This document shows, in pieces, positions 41,477 to 50,553 of a stretch of DNA of 64,000 bases. The DNA comes from Sphingobium sp. AS12 (GTDB taxonomy: Bacteria; Pseudomonadota; Alphaproteobacteria; Sphingomonadales; Sphingomonadaceae): assembly GCF_019097845.1 (NCBI RefSeq), contig NZ_JAHRGM010000085.1, positions 115,657 through 179,656 of the forward strand, read 5' to 3'. The notes below the pieces were generated by a model, which worked only from the letters and a program-made list of their open reading frames with translations, made no database searches and had not been told where the DNA came from. A program made the position numbers and the translations under genes. Every line of letters begins with the position of its first letter. Positions within the stretch are counted from its first letter, which is position 1.

Positions 41477-42295
41477 ATGACTGTTATCGGAACCAACACC
41501 GCCGCTCTGCGCTCCGCCAACGCTTCCTCGATGGCCAGCAAGGGCCTGAGCACCGCGATGGAACGCCTGTCGACCGGCAAGCGCATCAACAGCGCCAAGG
41601 ACGACGCCGCTGGCCTGGCCATCGCTTCGACCATGACCTCGCAGATCCGCGGCATGACCCAGGGCATCCGCAACGCCAATGACGGCATCAGCCTCGCCCA
41701 GACCGCTGAAGGTTCGCTCGGCGAAGTAACCAACATGCTGCAGCGTATGCGTGAATTGACCGTTCAGGCGCTGAACGGCACCAACGACACCAACGCCAAG
41801 GCGAACATCACGTCGGAACTGGACCAGCTGTCCACGCAGATCAGCACCACGATGACCAATTCCAAGTTCAACGGCATCTCGCTGTTCCCGACCACCGCTG
41901 CCACGGTTTCGATCCAGGCCGGTGCGACCGCGAACGACACTGTCTCGCTCTCGCTGGGTGGCATCGACCTTTCGCCGGTCGTCGGCACCACGGCCGCCAC
42001 GGTCAGCGCCGCCACCGCCACAACCGCGACCCTGGCGCTCTATGACACGGCCCTGTCGGCTGTATCGACGGCCCAGGCCAAGCTGGGTGCGGCGCAGAAC
42101 CGCCTGGAATCGACGGTCAACAACCTGACCGCCAACGTCACCAACCTGACCGACGCTCGCAGCCGCATCGAGGACGCCGACTTCTCGGCCGAAACGACCG
42201 CCCTCGCCAAGTCGCAGATCCTGAGCCAGGCATCGACCGCGATGCTGGCACAGGCCAACCAGAGCCAGCAGGGCGTGCTGAAGCTGATCGGCTAA
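41477..42295 (+). CDS. fliC: Flagellin
   Basis: A 272-residue filament subunit with the conserved D0/D1 ends: VIGTNTAALRSANASSMASK and MERLSTGKRINSAKDDAAGL at the N terminus, and RSRIEDADFSAETTALAKSQ plus QANQSQQGVLKLIG at the C terminus. The variable middle is short and Thr/Ala-rich, so D2/D3 outer domains are nearly absent. AAAGGGA lies six bases before the ATG, and a FliA promoter lies upstream. Only one flagellin gene is in the window. An 11-bp hairpin follows the gene. Confidence 0.97.
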   Translation: MTVIGTNTAALRSANASSMASKGLSTAMERLSTGKRINSAKDDAAGLAIASTMTSQIRGMTQGIRNANDGISLAQTAEGSLGEVTNMLQRMRELTVQALNGTNDTNAKANITSELDQLSTQISTTMTNSKFNGISLFPTTAATVSIQAGATANDTVSLSLGGIDLSPVVGTTAATVSAATATTATLALYDTALSAVSTAQAKLGAAQNRLESTVNNLTANVTNLTDARSRIEDADFSAETTALAKSQILSQASTAMLAQANQSQQGVLKLIG

Positions 42296-42353
42296 GTCAG
42301 GCCAACCCCATTGGTCGGCTGAGGTCCTGGTCACCGGACAGCCGCCCAACGTA

Positions 42354-42391
42354 ACCCCCGGCACATTAACAGTCCCCACCGTGCCGGGGGT
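42354..42391 (+). terminator. Flagellin terminator hairpin
   Basis: ACCCCCGGCAC at 42354-42364 pairs perfectly with GTGCCGGGGGT at 42381-42391 around a 16-base loop, 58 bases after the stop. A weak T-containing tail follows. Confidence 0.6.
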
Positions 42392-42510
42392 CACATCTTC
42401 GATCTAACGACCAGCATATGCGAAGCCCTCGTCCCCCCGGACGGGGGTTTCGTCGCGTTTGCCCGGATAGAGGCCTTGGCTTTGGCTGTCCTGCGACCCA
42501 TGATGGCGGC

Positions 42511-43998
42511 ATGACCCATATCAACCGGCGCGCGATGATCGCCGCCACCGGCGCAGCGCTGATCCTTCCCCACAGACTGATGGCGCAAGCGGCCAGCGAG
42601 CCTTTTTCATGGGAGCGGCTGGTGGCGCGGGCGCAGCGATTGGCGCGCGCGCCTTTTGCCGAGACGCCTTTGCATCCCGGCGCGCAGGCGATCGACTATG
42701 ATGCGCTGCATCAGGCGCGCTTTGCCGATGATCGCACCATTTGGGGGGATTTGCCCGGCGATACCGGCGTGCGGCTGTTCCCACTCAGCCGGACAGCGGC
42801 GCAGCCGGTGCAGATCGCGCTGGTCGACAAGGGCCGCGCCACGCCGCTGCGCTATGACCCGGCCATGTTCGACGCGCCGGGCGACAATCCAGTCAAGAAG
42901 CTACCCGCCGACGCAGGCTTTGCGGGTTTTCGCATCATGAATGCGGCACGAGATGGCGACTGGCTGTCCTTTCTGGGGGCCAGCTATTTCCGTGCGCCCA
43001 GCCCGCAAAAACAATTCGGCCTGTCGGCCCGCGCGATCGCGATCAATACCAGCATTGCAGGCAAGGAGGAATTTCCCCGCTTCACCCATTTCTGGCTGGA
43101 GCGCACCGGCACCAGCAGCGTCACCATCCACGCGCTGCTGGACGGGGCGTCGATCACCGGCGCGTTCCGCTTCGTGAGCAGCCTTGGGAACGATGGCGTG
43201 CGGCAGGATGTGACGGCTGCACTGTTCCCTCGCCGCGCAATTCCCGAACTGGGGCTGATGCCGATGACCAGCATGTTCTGGTATGATCAGGCGAACCGGC
43301 GGCAGGGAACCGACTGGCGACCGGAAATCCATGACAGCGACCTGCTGTCAATCGCCAGCAAGGACGGCACTGTCCATGCCCGGCCGCTGGTCAACCCCGC
43401 CGTGCCGCAGGTCAGCGCCTTTGCCGAGCGCGATCCCAAAGGCTTTGGCTTGCTCCAGCGTGACCGGGATTTTGCCCATTATCAGGATGATGGCGTCTTT
43501 TACGACCGGCGGCCTTCGCTCTGGGCAACCCCTGCCCGGCCGCTGGGCGCGGGTCAGGTGCGGCTCTACAGCTTCCCGACCGACAGCGAATATACCGACA
43601 ATGTTGCGGCCTATTGGACACCCGACGCCGCGCCGGTGCCGGGGCGGCGGATCGACCTTGCCTATCGGCTGGACTGGTCGGCGGCGCAGAATCCGAGCGG
43701 GACTGCCCTTGCCACGGTCGCCAACGTCTGGCGCGGGCGCGGCGATCGGCCAGATGCGCAGCGGCTAGTGGTCGATTTTGCGGGCGTGCTACAAGGGGTG
43801 CGGCCCGACATATGGACCGACCTGAGCGGGGGCACGCTGATCAAGGCGGCGGGTTATCCGGTTCTGGGGCAGCGCGGCCTGTTCCGCGCCGTCATCGATC
43901 TGGAGGCGAAATCGGGCGTTCCGACCGAGGTTCGGCTGCAACTGCGCGGCGACGGTCGCGTTTTGAGCGAATATGTGCATTATCCGATTGTGGGATGA
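42511..43998 (+). CDS. opgG: Periplasmic glucan biosynthesis protein, OpgG/OpgD family
   Basis: A 495-residue periplasmic protein needed for the structure of osmoregulated periplasmic glucans. A Tat-like signal (INRRAMIAATGAALILPHRLMAQA) opens the protein. The MdoG-type body includes FSWERLVARAQRLARAPF, AGFRIM..DWLSFLGASYFR, FPRFTHFWLERTGTSSVTIH and DGVFYDRRPSLWATPA. OpgD and OpgG cannot be separated by eye; the Tat-like signal fits OpgD, the opgH neighbour fits OpgG. The ATG at 42511 puts the signal at the N terminus. opgH follows. Confidence 0.88.
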   Translation: MTHINRRAMIAATGAALILPHRLMAQAASEPFSWERLVARAQRLARAPFAETPLHPGAQAIDYDALHQARFADDRTIWGDLPGDTGVRLFPLSRTAAQPVQIALVDKGRATPLRYDPAMFDAPGDNPVKKLPADAGFAGFRIMNAARDGDWLSFLGASYFRAPSPQKQFGLSARAIAINTSIAGKEEFPRFTHFWLERTGTSSVTIHALLDGASITGAFRFVSSLGNDGVRQDVTAALFPRRAIPELGLMPMTSMFWYDQANRRQGTDWRPEIHDSDLLSIASKDGTVHARPLVNPAVPQVSAFAERDPKGFGLLQRDRDFAHYQDDGVFYDRRPSLWATPARPLGAGQVRLYSFPTDSEYTDNVAAYWTPDAAPVPGRRIDLAYRLDWSAAQNPSGTALATVANVWRGRGDRPDAQRLVVDFAGVLQGVRPDIWTDLSGGTLIKAAGYPVLGQRGLFRAVIDLEAKSGVPTEVRLQLRGDGRVLSEYVHYPIVG

Positions 43999-44112
43999 AG
44001 GGAACCGCCAGCGTAACGAGCGGTTCTGTCCCGTGGGTCAATCGCAATCAGGTCTGGAATGAATGTGACGGGAGGCGTGCTGACGGTGGATGCCGTCACC
44101 GGAGACAAGGCT

Positions 44113-45948
44113 ATGCCACGGGCATTTGAGCAGGTGCCGGCAGAAACGCCGATCGCCATGCCGGTGCAGGATTTTGGCGGGCGTCCGCCGATGATCGCGC
44201 GGCGGCGGTTCAATATCGACCTGTGGGCGCGCCGCCTGCTGGTCGTGCTGCTCGCGCTGTTGCCCGCCGCCATGGCCGCACATGAAATGCGCCGGTCGAT
44301 CGGGCTGGACGGGATTTCAGCTTGGGAGGGCGTCTATCTGGCGTTGTTCATCCCGCTCTTCGCCTGGATCGCCTTTGGTTTTGCCACCGCGTTGATCGGT
44401 TTCCTGCTGCTGACCGTGGGCAAGGGTCGCGCGGTCACGCCCCATGCTTTGACCCCAGCCACGGCGCTGGCGGGCAAGACCGCGATCCTGCTGCCCGTCT
44501 GTAACGAGGATTTTCTGGGCGTGCTGGGTCGGCTGTCGATCATGGAACGATCGCTGGCGCAGGTGATGGGGGGCGAACGGTTCGAGTTTTTCATCCTGTC
44601 CGATTCCAATGCCGACAATGGCGAGACGGAGCGGCGCGCCTATCTGGAAATGCGAGAGTCCTTCTCTCGCCCGGTCCATTATCGCCGTCGCGCGCTGAAT
44701 ATCGGGCGCAAGCCGGGCAATATCGCCGAGTGGGTCGAGCGGTTCGGCGGCGGTTATGATTATATGGTCGTGCTGGACGCAGACAGCGTGATGAGCGGGC
44801 AGACGATGGCGCGGCTGGCCGCCGACATGGAGCGGCATCCGCAGGTCGGGCTGATCCAGACCGTCCCCACCGTGGTGGGCGCTGCGACGCTGTTCGCGCG
44901 CTGGCAGCAGTTCGCCAGTCGATTGTTCGGGCCGATTTCGGCGGCGGGCATGATCTGGTGGGCAGGCTCCGAAGGCATGTTCTGGGGGCATAATGCCATC
45001 GTGCGGGTCAAGGCCTTCGCGCAGAGTTGCGGCCTGCCCGAACTGCCCGGTCGCGCGCCCTTTGGCGGGCATATCATGAGCCACGACATGATCGAGGCGG
45101 CGCTGCTGCGGCGGCGCGGCTGGGACGTGCATATGGTGAGCGCGGAGGATAGTTTCGAGGAATTTCCGCCCGCCATGCCCGACCTCTTCACCCGCGATCG
45201 GCGCTGGTGTCAGGGCAACATCCAGCATGTGCCCTTGTTCATCAAGATTGCCGGGCTGCATCCGGTCAGCCGCTTCCAGCTGCTGGTCGGGGCGTCGGCC
45301 TATTGCACGTCGCCGCTGTGGCTGGCGCTGATGCTGGTGGTGTTGGGCGGGGCGCTGGCGGGCATGTGGCCGCCGAGCGCGGTGCTGCCGTCGGGCGGGC
45401 TGCTGGCGGTGACCGCGACCTTACTGTTCGGTCCCAAGCTGCTGGCGATGGTCTGGGCGATGATCGATCCAGCGCGGCGGATCGGCTTTGGCGGCGCGGC
45501 GCGGATGACGCGCGGGGTGATCGCCGACATTGCGCTGTCGATCCTGATGGCGCCGGTGGCGATGCTGACCCAGACGATCAACCTGTTCGGTATCTTGATG
45601 GGGCGCAAGAGCAGCTGGAACGGGCAGACACGCGACCGCGACGGCATGGGGCTGGGCAGCGCCATCTGGCTGTTCAAATGGCATATTTTGCTGGGGATCG
45701 GCCTGACAGCGATGGCGGTGCAGGCGGGCGGGCTGGGCTGGATCACGCCGGTGGCGGCGGGATTGCTGCTGGCACCCGTGCTGGCGGCGCTGACCGCGCG
45801 CAAGGATCTGGGGCGGCGAGCGGAGCAGAGCGGGCTGTTCGTGGTCGCCGATCCATGGTGGCGCACGCAAAGCTATCGCCCGCTGCGGTTCCGCTGGCCG
45901 AGTGGCGATGAGCGGCGGATGGGGCCATTTGCGGCGAATGATGAGTGA
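44113..45948 (+). CDS. opgH: Glucan biosynthesis glucosyltransferase OpgH
   Basis: A 611-residue inner membrane enzyme that polymerises glucose from UDP-glucose into the periplasmic glucan backbone. The GT2 motifs are visible: ILLPVCNEDFLGVLGRLS, the DxD as VLDADSVMSG, MSHDMIEAALLRRRGWDVHM and the R-R-W motif TRDRRWCQGNIQH. Membrane helices lie near both ends. The ATG at 44113 follows GGAG and AAGG elements; an in-frame ATG at 44059 gives 18 more residues. It is convergent with fliA, with a palindromic repeat between them. Confidence 0.92.
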   Translation: MPRAFEQVPAETPIAMPVQDFGGRPPMIARRRFNIDLWARRLLVVLLALLPAAMAAHEMRRSIGLDGISAWEGVYLALFIPLFAWIAFGFATALIGFLLLTVGKGRAVTPHALTPATALAGKTAILLPVCNEDFLGVLGRLSIMERSLAQVMGGERFEFFILSDSNADNGETERRAYLEMRESFSRPVHYRRRALNIGRKPGNIAEWVERFGGGYDYMVVLDADSVMSGQTMARLAADMERHPQVGLIQTVPTVVGAATLFARWQQFASRLFGPISAAGMIWWAGSEGMFWGHNAIVRVKAFAQSCGLPELPGRAPFGGHIMSHDMIEAALLRRRGWDVHMVSAEDSFEEFPPAMPDLFTRDRRWCQGNIQHVPLFIKIAGLHPVSRFQLLVGASAYCTSPLWLALMLVVLGGALAGMWPPSAVLPSGGLLAVTATLLFGPKLLAMVWAMIDPARRIGFGGAARMTRGVIADIALSILMAPVAMLTQTINLFGILMGRKSSWNGQTRDRDGMGLGSAIWLFKWHILLGIGLTAMAVQAGGLGWITPVAAGLLLAPVLAALTARKDLGRRAEQSGLFVVADPWWRTQSYRPLRFRWPSGDERRMGPFAANDE

Positions 45949-45967
45949 TTTGGATCACGCCAACACC

Positions 45968-46043
45968 CGTTCGGGCTGAGTTGGTCGAAGCCTCGTTCTT
46001 CTTCGCAAGAAGGACAGCCCTTCGACAGGCTCAGGGCGAACGG
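45968..46043. repeat. Dispersed palindromic repeat, copy 4
   Basis: CGTTCGGGCTGAG..GTCGAAG at 45968-45990 and CTTCGAC..GCTCAGGGCGAACG at 46020-46042 form long arms nearly identical to copy 1, with a smaller inner hairpin (TTCTT/AAGAA). It lies between convergent opgH and fliA and may end both transcripts. Confidence 0.8.
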
Positions 46044-46058
46044 AGGTGGTGTTGGGCG

Positions 46059-46787
46059 TTAATCCCAGTCGCGCAGTTTCTCACGTAGCCGGTCGAGCGC
46101 GGCTTTCTTGATCTGGCAGACGCGTGCTGCGCCAATGTCCAGCGTGTGGCCGATTTCCTCCAGATTGAGTTCCTCGACGAAATAAAGTTGCAGCACCAGC
46201 GCCTCGCGCTCCGGCAGTTCGCTGATGCCGTTGGCGATCGCGGCCTTTAGCGATTCGCGTTCCAATATGTCGTCGGCGCGGTCCTCCACATCGGCGAACC
46301 ACATCGACTGGTCGGAATAGACCTCGTCCATGCTGGTGTGCTGGACCATCTCCACACTGTCGGCGAGTTCGCGATAGTCGGACGGGTCCAGCCCCATGTC
46401 GGCGGACATTTCCGCTTCGGTCGGCAGGCGGCCCAGCTGCTGTTCCAGCCGGTTGCGGACCTTGGCCAGATCCTTGCGCTTGGCCATGGCCGAGCGGCAG
46501 AGCGTCGCCTGCCGCCGCAAATGGTCGATCATCGCGCCGCGCACGCGCAGTTGCGCATAGGCGGCAAAGCCAAGCCCGCGATCCTCGAAACTGTTGGCGG
46601 CTTCGACCAGGGCGACCATGCCAATCTGGAGCAGGTCCTCCACCTCGATCGCGGTGGAGACGCGGCCATGGACGTGCCAGGCGATCTTGCGCACCAGCGG
46701 CATATATTGGCGCGCCAGCCGTTCCGGGCTGTTGTCCCCCGGCTTGGCATAGGTGTGGGGGCCGGACGTGATCTTGTTCATGTACAT
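46059..46787 (-). CDS. fliA: Flagellar RNA polymerase sigma factor FliA (sigma-28)
   Basis: A 242-residue sigma factor for late flagellar and stator genes. Region 2 includes YMPLVRKIAWHVHGRVSTAI and VEDLLQIGMVALVEAANSFE; region 4 ends with LQLYFVEELNLEEIGHTLDI followed by the DNA-recognition helix around RVCQIKKAALDRLREKL. It is the last gene of a transglycosylase-flhA-fliA unit, 14 bp after flhA. FlgM, encoded close by, would inhibit it. The start could also be Met3 (46781). Confidence 0.96.
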   Translation of the reverse strand: MYMNKITSGPHTYAKPGDNSPERLARQYMPLVRKIAWHVHGRVSTAIEVEDLLQIGMVALVEAANSFEDRGLGFAAYAQLRVRGAMIDHLRRQATLCRSAMAKRKDLAKVRNRLEQQLGRLPTEAEMSADMGLDPSDYRELADSVEMVQHTSMDEVYSDQSMWFADVEDRADDILERESLKAAIANGISELPEREALVLQLYFVEELNLEEIGHTLDIGAARVCQIKKAALDRLREKLRDWD

Positions 46788-46801
46788 AGGTCAGCCTCTC
46801 C

Positions 46802-48940
46802 TCAAGCGACCCGTTCGCGCTGCATCATGGGATCATGACGCGGCGCTGGATCGTGGCGCGGCGTGGGGCGTTGTTCGCCACCCACGACGGCGGCCACCTC
46901 CACGCCCTTGCCGTCGGGTATTTCCAGGAAGGACAGGACCGGCGTTTCGGGCAGATGCGGCTTGAACAGCCGCGCCATCGCCCGGCGCGCGACCGGCGAG
47001 GTGACGATGGCGAAGTTGCGCGCCTGCCCCAGCAAGGGCCGCGCGGCCTGCACCACCGCTTCGACGATGCGGTTGGCGAGCGCGGGTTCGATCGGGTGGC
47101 GGGCGTCGCCGGCCACGCGCATGGCCTGCGCCAGCAAGGCTTCGAGATCGCCATCCAAAGTGATGACCGGGAGCGGCATCTTCACCGGCACAAGTCCCTG
47201 AATGATGAGCGCGCCGATGCGCTGACGGACCGCCTCGACCAGTTGTTCGTGGCTCATGTCGGGCCGTGCGGCGTCGACCATGGCTTCGCAGATGCGGCGG
47301 AAATCCTTGAGCGCGATGCCTTCGGACAGCAGCGCGCGGCAGAGCGCGCTGATCTGGGTCAGGCTGAGCGTGCCGGGGGTCAGGCCATCGACCAGCTGCG
47401 GCGCGACGTCCTTCAGATTGTCGAGCAGCTTGCGCGCTTCGTCGAGGCCGAACATTTCCGCCGCGTTCATCGCGATCAGCTGGTTAAGATGCGTTGCCAC
47501 GACCGTCGGCGGATCGACCACCGTATAGCCCGCGACCACGGCCTCGCTGCGCTTGGCCTGCGGAATCCAGACCGCATCGAGACCGAATGTCGGGTCTTTT
47601 GCAGCGCGCCCTGCGACCGTGCCTTCCAGCGCGCCGCTGTCGAGCGCGAGCAGATCCTCCGGCCAGATTTCATCTTCGCCGACGACGACGCCCGCGATGG
47701 TGATGCGATATTGATTGGGTTCGAGCGCCAGATTGTCCTTCACGCGGACCATGGGCACGACAAAGCCCAGTTCCTTGGACAGTTGGCGACGGATGCCGGT
47801 GATCCGCGCCATCAAAGGCGCGCCCTTGCGTTCGTCCACCAGGCTGATGAGGCCATAGCCGATTTCCAAGCCGAGCAGCGCGCCGTCCGACACATCGCCC
47901 CATTCGATCAGCGCGGGATTGGCGGGCGGTGGGGCTGGCGCAGGTTCGGCGGCCTTTTTCTGGCTGGCCTTGCGCAGGTTCCAGGCGATGAGCCAGGACA
48001 CAGCAGCGGCGGGCAGCACGATCAGATGCGGCATACCGGGCAAAACGCCCATGAAGGTCAGGATCGCCGCGACCGGCACCCAGGCGCGAGCCGACCCGAA
48101 CTGGCCCGCAATCTGGCCGGACAGATCATCCTCGCTCTTGACGCGGGTGACGATGGAGGCGGCGGCGATCGAGAGCAGCAGCGCTGGCACCTGCGCCACC
48201 AGCGCGTCGCCGATGGCCAGAAGAATATAGGTTTCCGCCGCCTGCCCCATGGTGAGGCCATGGCTGACGACGCCCAATATGATGCCGCCGATGATGTTGA
48301 TGACCAGGATCAGGATGCCCGCAACCGCGTCACCCTTCACGAATTTGCTGGCACCGTCCATCGACCCGTAGAAATCCGCTTCGGTCGCGACTTCGGCGCG
48401 GCGCAGCTTGGCTTCTTCCGGCGTCATCAGGCCCGCGTTCAGATCGGCGTCGATCGCCATCTGTTTGCCGGGCAAGGCGTCCAGGGTGAAGCGGGCGCTG
48501 ACTTCCGACACACGGCCCGCACCCTTGGTGATGACGACCAGATTGATGATCATCAGGATGGCGAACACGAAAATGCCGACGACATAGTCGCCGCCGATCA
48601 GAAAATGGCCGAACGCTTCGATCACCTGCCCCGCCGAATCGGAGCCTTCATGCCCCTGCACCAGCACGACGCGGGTGGAGGCGACGTTGAGCGCGAGGCG
48701 CAGCAGGGTCGCGAACAGCAGGACGGTCGGGAAGGCGGAGAAATCGAGCGGCTTGGCGGCGTTCAATGCGACCATCAGCACCGCGAGCGAAATCATGATG
48801 TTGGTGATGAAGCCGATGTCGAGCATGATCGCGGGGACCGGCACCATCATGAACAGCACGACCATCAGCGTCGCAAAGGGCAGCACCGCCCCCTTGGCGG
48901 CGCTCATCCAGATCTTCGCTTTGATTTGGTTGGGAGTCAT
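46802..48940 (-). CDS. flhA: Flagellar export protein FlhA
   Basis: A 712-residue export protein, the nonameric entry ring of the flagellar type III system. Eight membrane helices lie in the first ~320 residues, starting with AVLPFATLMVVLFMMVPVPA. The FHIPEP segment is seen as NVASTRVVLVQGHEGSDSAG and GGDYVVGIFVFAILMIINLV. The cytoplasmic domain has EMFGLDEARKLLDNLKDVAP. It is 9 bp after the lytic transglycosylase gene and 14 bp before fliA. Confidence 0.97.
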   Translation of the reverse strand: MTPNQIKAKIWMSAAKGAVLPFATLMVVLFMMVPVPAIMLDIGFITNIMISLAVLMVALNAAKPLDFSAFPTVLLFATLLRLALNVASTRVVLVQGHEGSDSAGQVIEAFGHFLIGGDYVVGIFVFAILMIINLVVITKGAGRVSEVSARFTLDALPGKQMAIDADLNAGLMTPEEAKLRRAEVATEADFYGSMDGASKFVKGDAVAGILILVINIIGGIILGVVSHGLTMGQAAETYILLAIGDALVAQVPALLLSIAAASIVTRVKSEDDLSGQIAGQFGSARAWVPVAAILTFMGVLPGMPHLIVLPAAAVSWLIAWNLRKASQKKAAEPAPAPPPANPALIEWGDVSDGALLGLEIGYGLISLVDERKGAPLMARITGIRRQLSKELGFVVPMVRVKDNLALEPNQYRITIAGVVVGEDEIWPEDLLALDSGALEGTVAGRAAKDPTFGLDAVWIPQAKRSEAVVAGYTVVDPPTVVATHLNQLIAMNAAEMFGLDEARKLLDNLKDVAPQLVDGLTPGTLSLTQISALCRALLSEGIALKDFRRICEAMVDAARPDMSHEQLVEAVRQRIGALIIQGLVPVKMPLPVITLDGDLEALLAQAMRVAGDARHPIEPALANRIVEAVVQAARPLLGQARNFAIVTSPVARRAMARLFKPHLPETPVLSFLEIPDGKGVEVAAVVGGEQRPTPRHDPAPRHDPMMQRERVA

Positions 48941-48949
48941 GAGGAGCCG

Positions 48950-49768
48950 TTACCTTCCGAGGGTGGCGAGCATGAGATAGGCGAGACGTGCGGTCTGCGG
49001 CTGGGGCCGGATGCCGACATCGACTTGTTGCGCGAGGCGCTGGGTTTCGATCCGCACATAGTCGGCGGGCTGAACCGTTTTTGCGCCGCCGGGTAGCGAT
49101 GCGTCGGCATATTGGACGTCGCCGCCCAGGCTATCGACGCCCTTCTGCAATTTCGACGCGAAGCGATCGCGAATGTCGGCGAAGCTGCGGGCGTTGCCCT
49201 GCCGATCGTAAAAGATCGAGCGGTTGGCGCGCGCCGCCGAAGGGAAGAGCGATGCCGCAGTGGCGTCAGGCGCGCGGTCATGGACCGACAGGAATTTGCT
49301 CGCGCCGCCGACGCCCAGAAAATGAGCGAGGTAGAGATCGACCGGCTCGGCTTCGCGGCCAAGGCGCTTTTCAAGGAAGGCCTTGTTATCGGCGGCATGT
49401 TCGGCCGCCATCACCGATGCGGTTTCAGGATGTTTGCGCAGGTCGAGGATTTGCTGGCGCAGTTCCGGGTCGGACACATAATAGCGGCCATTGCTGCCCT
49501 GGCTGATCGCGTCGGACGCCCAGCCGAGACCATATTGACTGCCATGCTGGTCGATGACCGCCAGCCAGCTCTGGTCGATGAACTGATACAGGCCGGTCGC
49601 GGACGATGTCGTCGCGCGGGCGGTGGGGTTCATGGCTGATTCGATTTTCGCCTGACCCAGCAGATAGGCGAAATCGACGCCCGTACGGCGGCTCGCCATG
49701 GCGATCGCGTTCGTGACGCGATTGCCTGTCGAAATCCCCGTTGCTGTAATGTCTGGCAAAGCCGACAT
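48950..49768 (-). CDS. Lytic transglycosylase, probably flagellum-associated
   Basis: A 272-residue protein with an SLT-type domain. The catalytic Glu is in LLGQAKIESAMNP (about residue 43), followed by SSATGLYQFIDQSWL. The C-terminal part is Pro- and Gln-rich and less conserved. No clear Sec signal is visible, so export through the flagellar system is possible. FlgJ here lacks a muramidase domain, so this protein may open peptidoglycan for the rod. The start at 49768 is fixed by the sigma-54 promoter at 49806-49821, whose transcript would begin downstream of the ATG at 49801. Confidence 0.82.
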   Translation of the reverse strand: MSALPDITATGISTGNRVTNAIAMASRRTGVDFAYLLGQAKIESAMNPTARATTSSATGLYQFIDQSWLAVIDQHGSQYGLGWASDAISQGSNGRYYVSDPELRQQILDLRKHPETASVMAAEHAADNKAFLEKRLGREAEPVDLYLAHFLGVGGASKFLSVHDRAPDATAASLFPSAARANRSIFYDRQGNARSFADIRDRFASKLQKGVDSLGGDVQYADASLPGGAKTVQPADYVRIETQRLAQQVDVGIRPQPQTARLAYLMLATLGR

Positions 49769-49805
49769 TGGTTCATCGTCCCCACTGGTTCTGGGGAGCA
49801 TTAGA

Positions 49806-49821
49806 GCAAGGCTTATGCCAA
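49806..49821 (-). promoter_or_regulatory. Sigma-54 promoter of the transglycosylase-flhA-fliA operon
   Basis: On the minus strand TGGCATA-AGCC-TTGCT has the required GG and GC separated by ten bases; only two bases of TGGCACG differ. It lies 38 bases before the ATG. Confidence 0.7.
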
Positions 49822-49873
49822 GATTTGGTTAATGCCGACGCAACTATTTGATTTTCTGCGAATGCCTTAAACG

Positions 49874-49900
49874 AAAAACGGCGCCGATTGGCGCCGTTTT
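49874..49900 (-). terminator. Terminator of the flgA-flgM-flgN-like operon
   Basis: AAAACGGCGCC-gatt-GGCGCCGTTTT is a perfect 11-bp stem, 22 bases past the end of the flgN-like gene; on the minus strand TTTTTCG follows the stem. Confidence 0.85.
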
Positions 49901-49922
49901 CGGGTGTAACAAAAATGGTTTT

Positions 49923-50231
49923 TTAGCGGCTGTAGGTCAGCGGTGCGTTGCGGGCACCGTGGGCGGCGAGCATGGCCAGCCGCTGATTCGCATGGTCGGC
50001 AAGCAGGTTGACCCGTATCCGCGCGCTGTCGATCAAAGGGAGCATCGCGCTTAGCCGGGCGACGGTCTGGGGTTCGGAACGCCAGGCGCCGATGGCGCGC
50101 ACGGCGGCGGCGCTGTGGCTTACCCGCTTGCTGGCGATTTCGATCGCAGCGGCATCGCTGCCGTCCAGCACCTCGCGCAAATCCTCGAAGGCTTCGAACA
50201 GATCGTCCAGCGCAGCGAGGCCCAGCGACAT
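49923..50231 (-). CDS. Putative FlgN-like flagellar chaperone
   Basis: A 102-residue, fully helical, leucine- and alanine-rich protein (LAALDDLFEAFEDLREVLDG at the start, then LSAMLPLIDSARIRVNLLADH). Sequence similarity to FlgN, the FlgK/FlgL chaperone, is weak by eye, but its place right after flgM (12 bp) matches the flgA-flgM-flgN order of many bacteria. An anti-sigma partner or unrelated helical protein is possible. A strong terminator ends the operon. Confidence 0.6.
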   Translation of the reverse strand: MSLGLAALDDLFEAFEDLREVLDGSDAAAIEIASKRVSHSAAAVRAIGAWRSEPQTVARLSAMLPLIDSARIRVNLLADHANQRLAMLAAHGARNAPLTYSR

Positions 50232-50242
50232 GAGACTTATTC

Positions 50243-50521
50243 TTATCCGGCGACCGGCAGGTCGAGCGCGACCATGCGCTCGGCAATGGCCGATGGGTTG
50301 ACGGGGTAGTTGCCCGACGCAATCGCAGCCTTGATGGCGGCGATGCGATCCATGTCGACCGGCGCGCCTTCCGCCGCCATGCGCGAAGCAGGGCTGGCCG
50401 ACGATGCCGACGAAGATGCAGTGGTCGAGCTGCTGGCGGACGACGCGCGCGTCTTGGTCCCTTCCCGCAGGCGGGTCGCCTCTATGGCGGCGCTGATGCT
50501 CTGGCCAACTGACTTGATCAT
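50243..50521 (-). CDS. flgM: Anti-sigma-28 factor FlgM
   Basis: A 92-residue protein whose N-terminal half is Ser/Thr/Ala-rich and probably disordered. The C-terminal half VDMDRIAAIKAAIASGNYPV followed by NPSAIAERMVALD is the FlgM sigma-binding pattern. It would hold FliA inactive until the hook-basal body exports it. It is preceded by flgA (45 bp gap) and has a possible FliA promoter of its own overlapping the flgA end, giving the feedback known in enterics. Confidence 0.9.
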   Translation of the reverse strand: MIKSVGQSISAAIEATRLREGTKTRASSASSSTTASSSASSASPASRMAAEGAPVDMDRIAAIKAAIASGNYPVNPSAIAERMVALDLPVAG

Positions 50522-50553
50522 GGGTTCAATCCTTCATTCGTCCCTTAAACGCT

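Noticed and set aside
46835..49096. 753-codon open frame opposite flhA
   Set aside because: Antisense shadow of flhA with a composition unlike real proteins.
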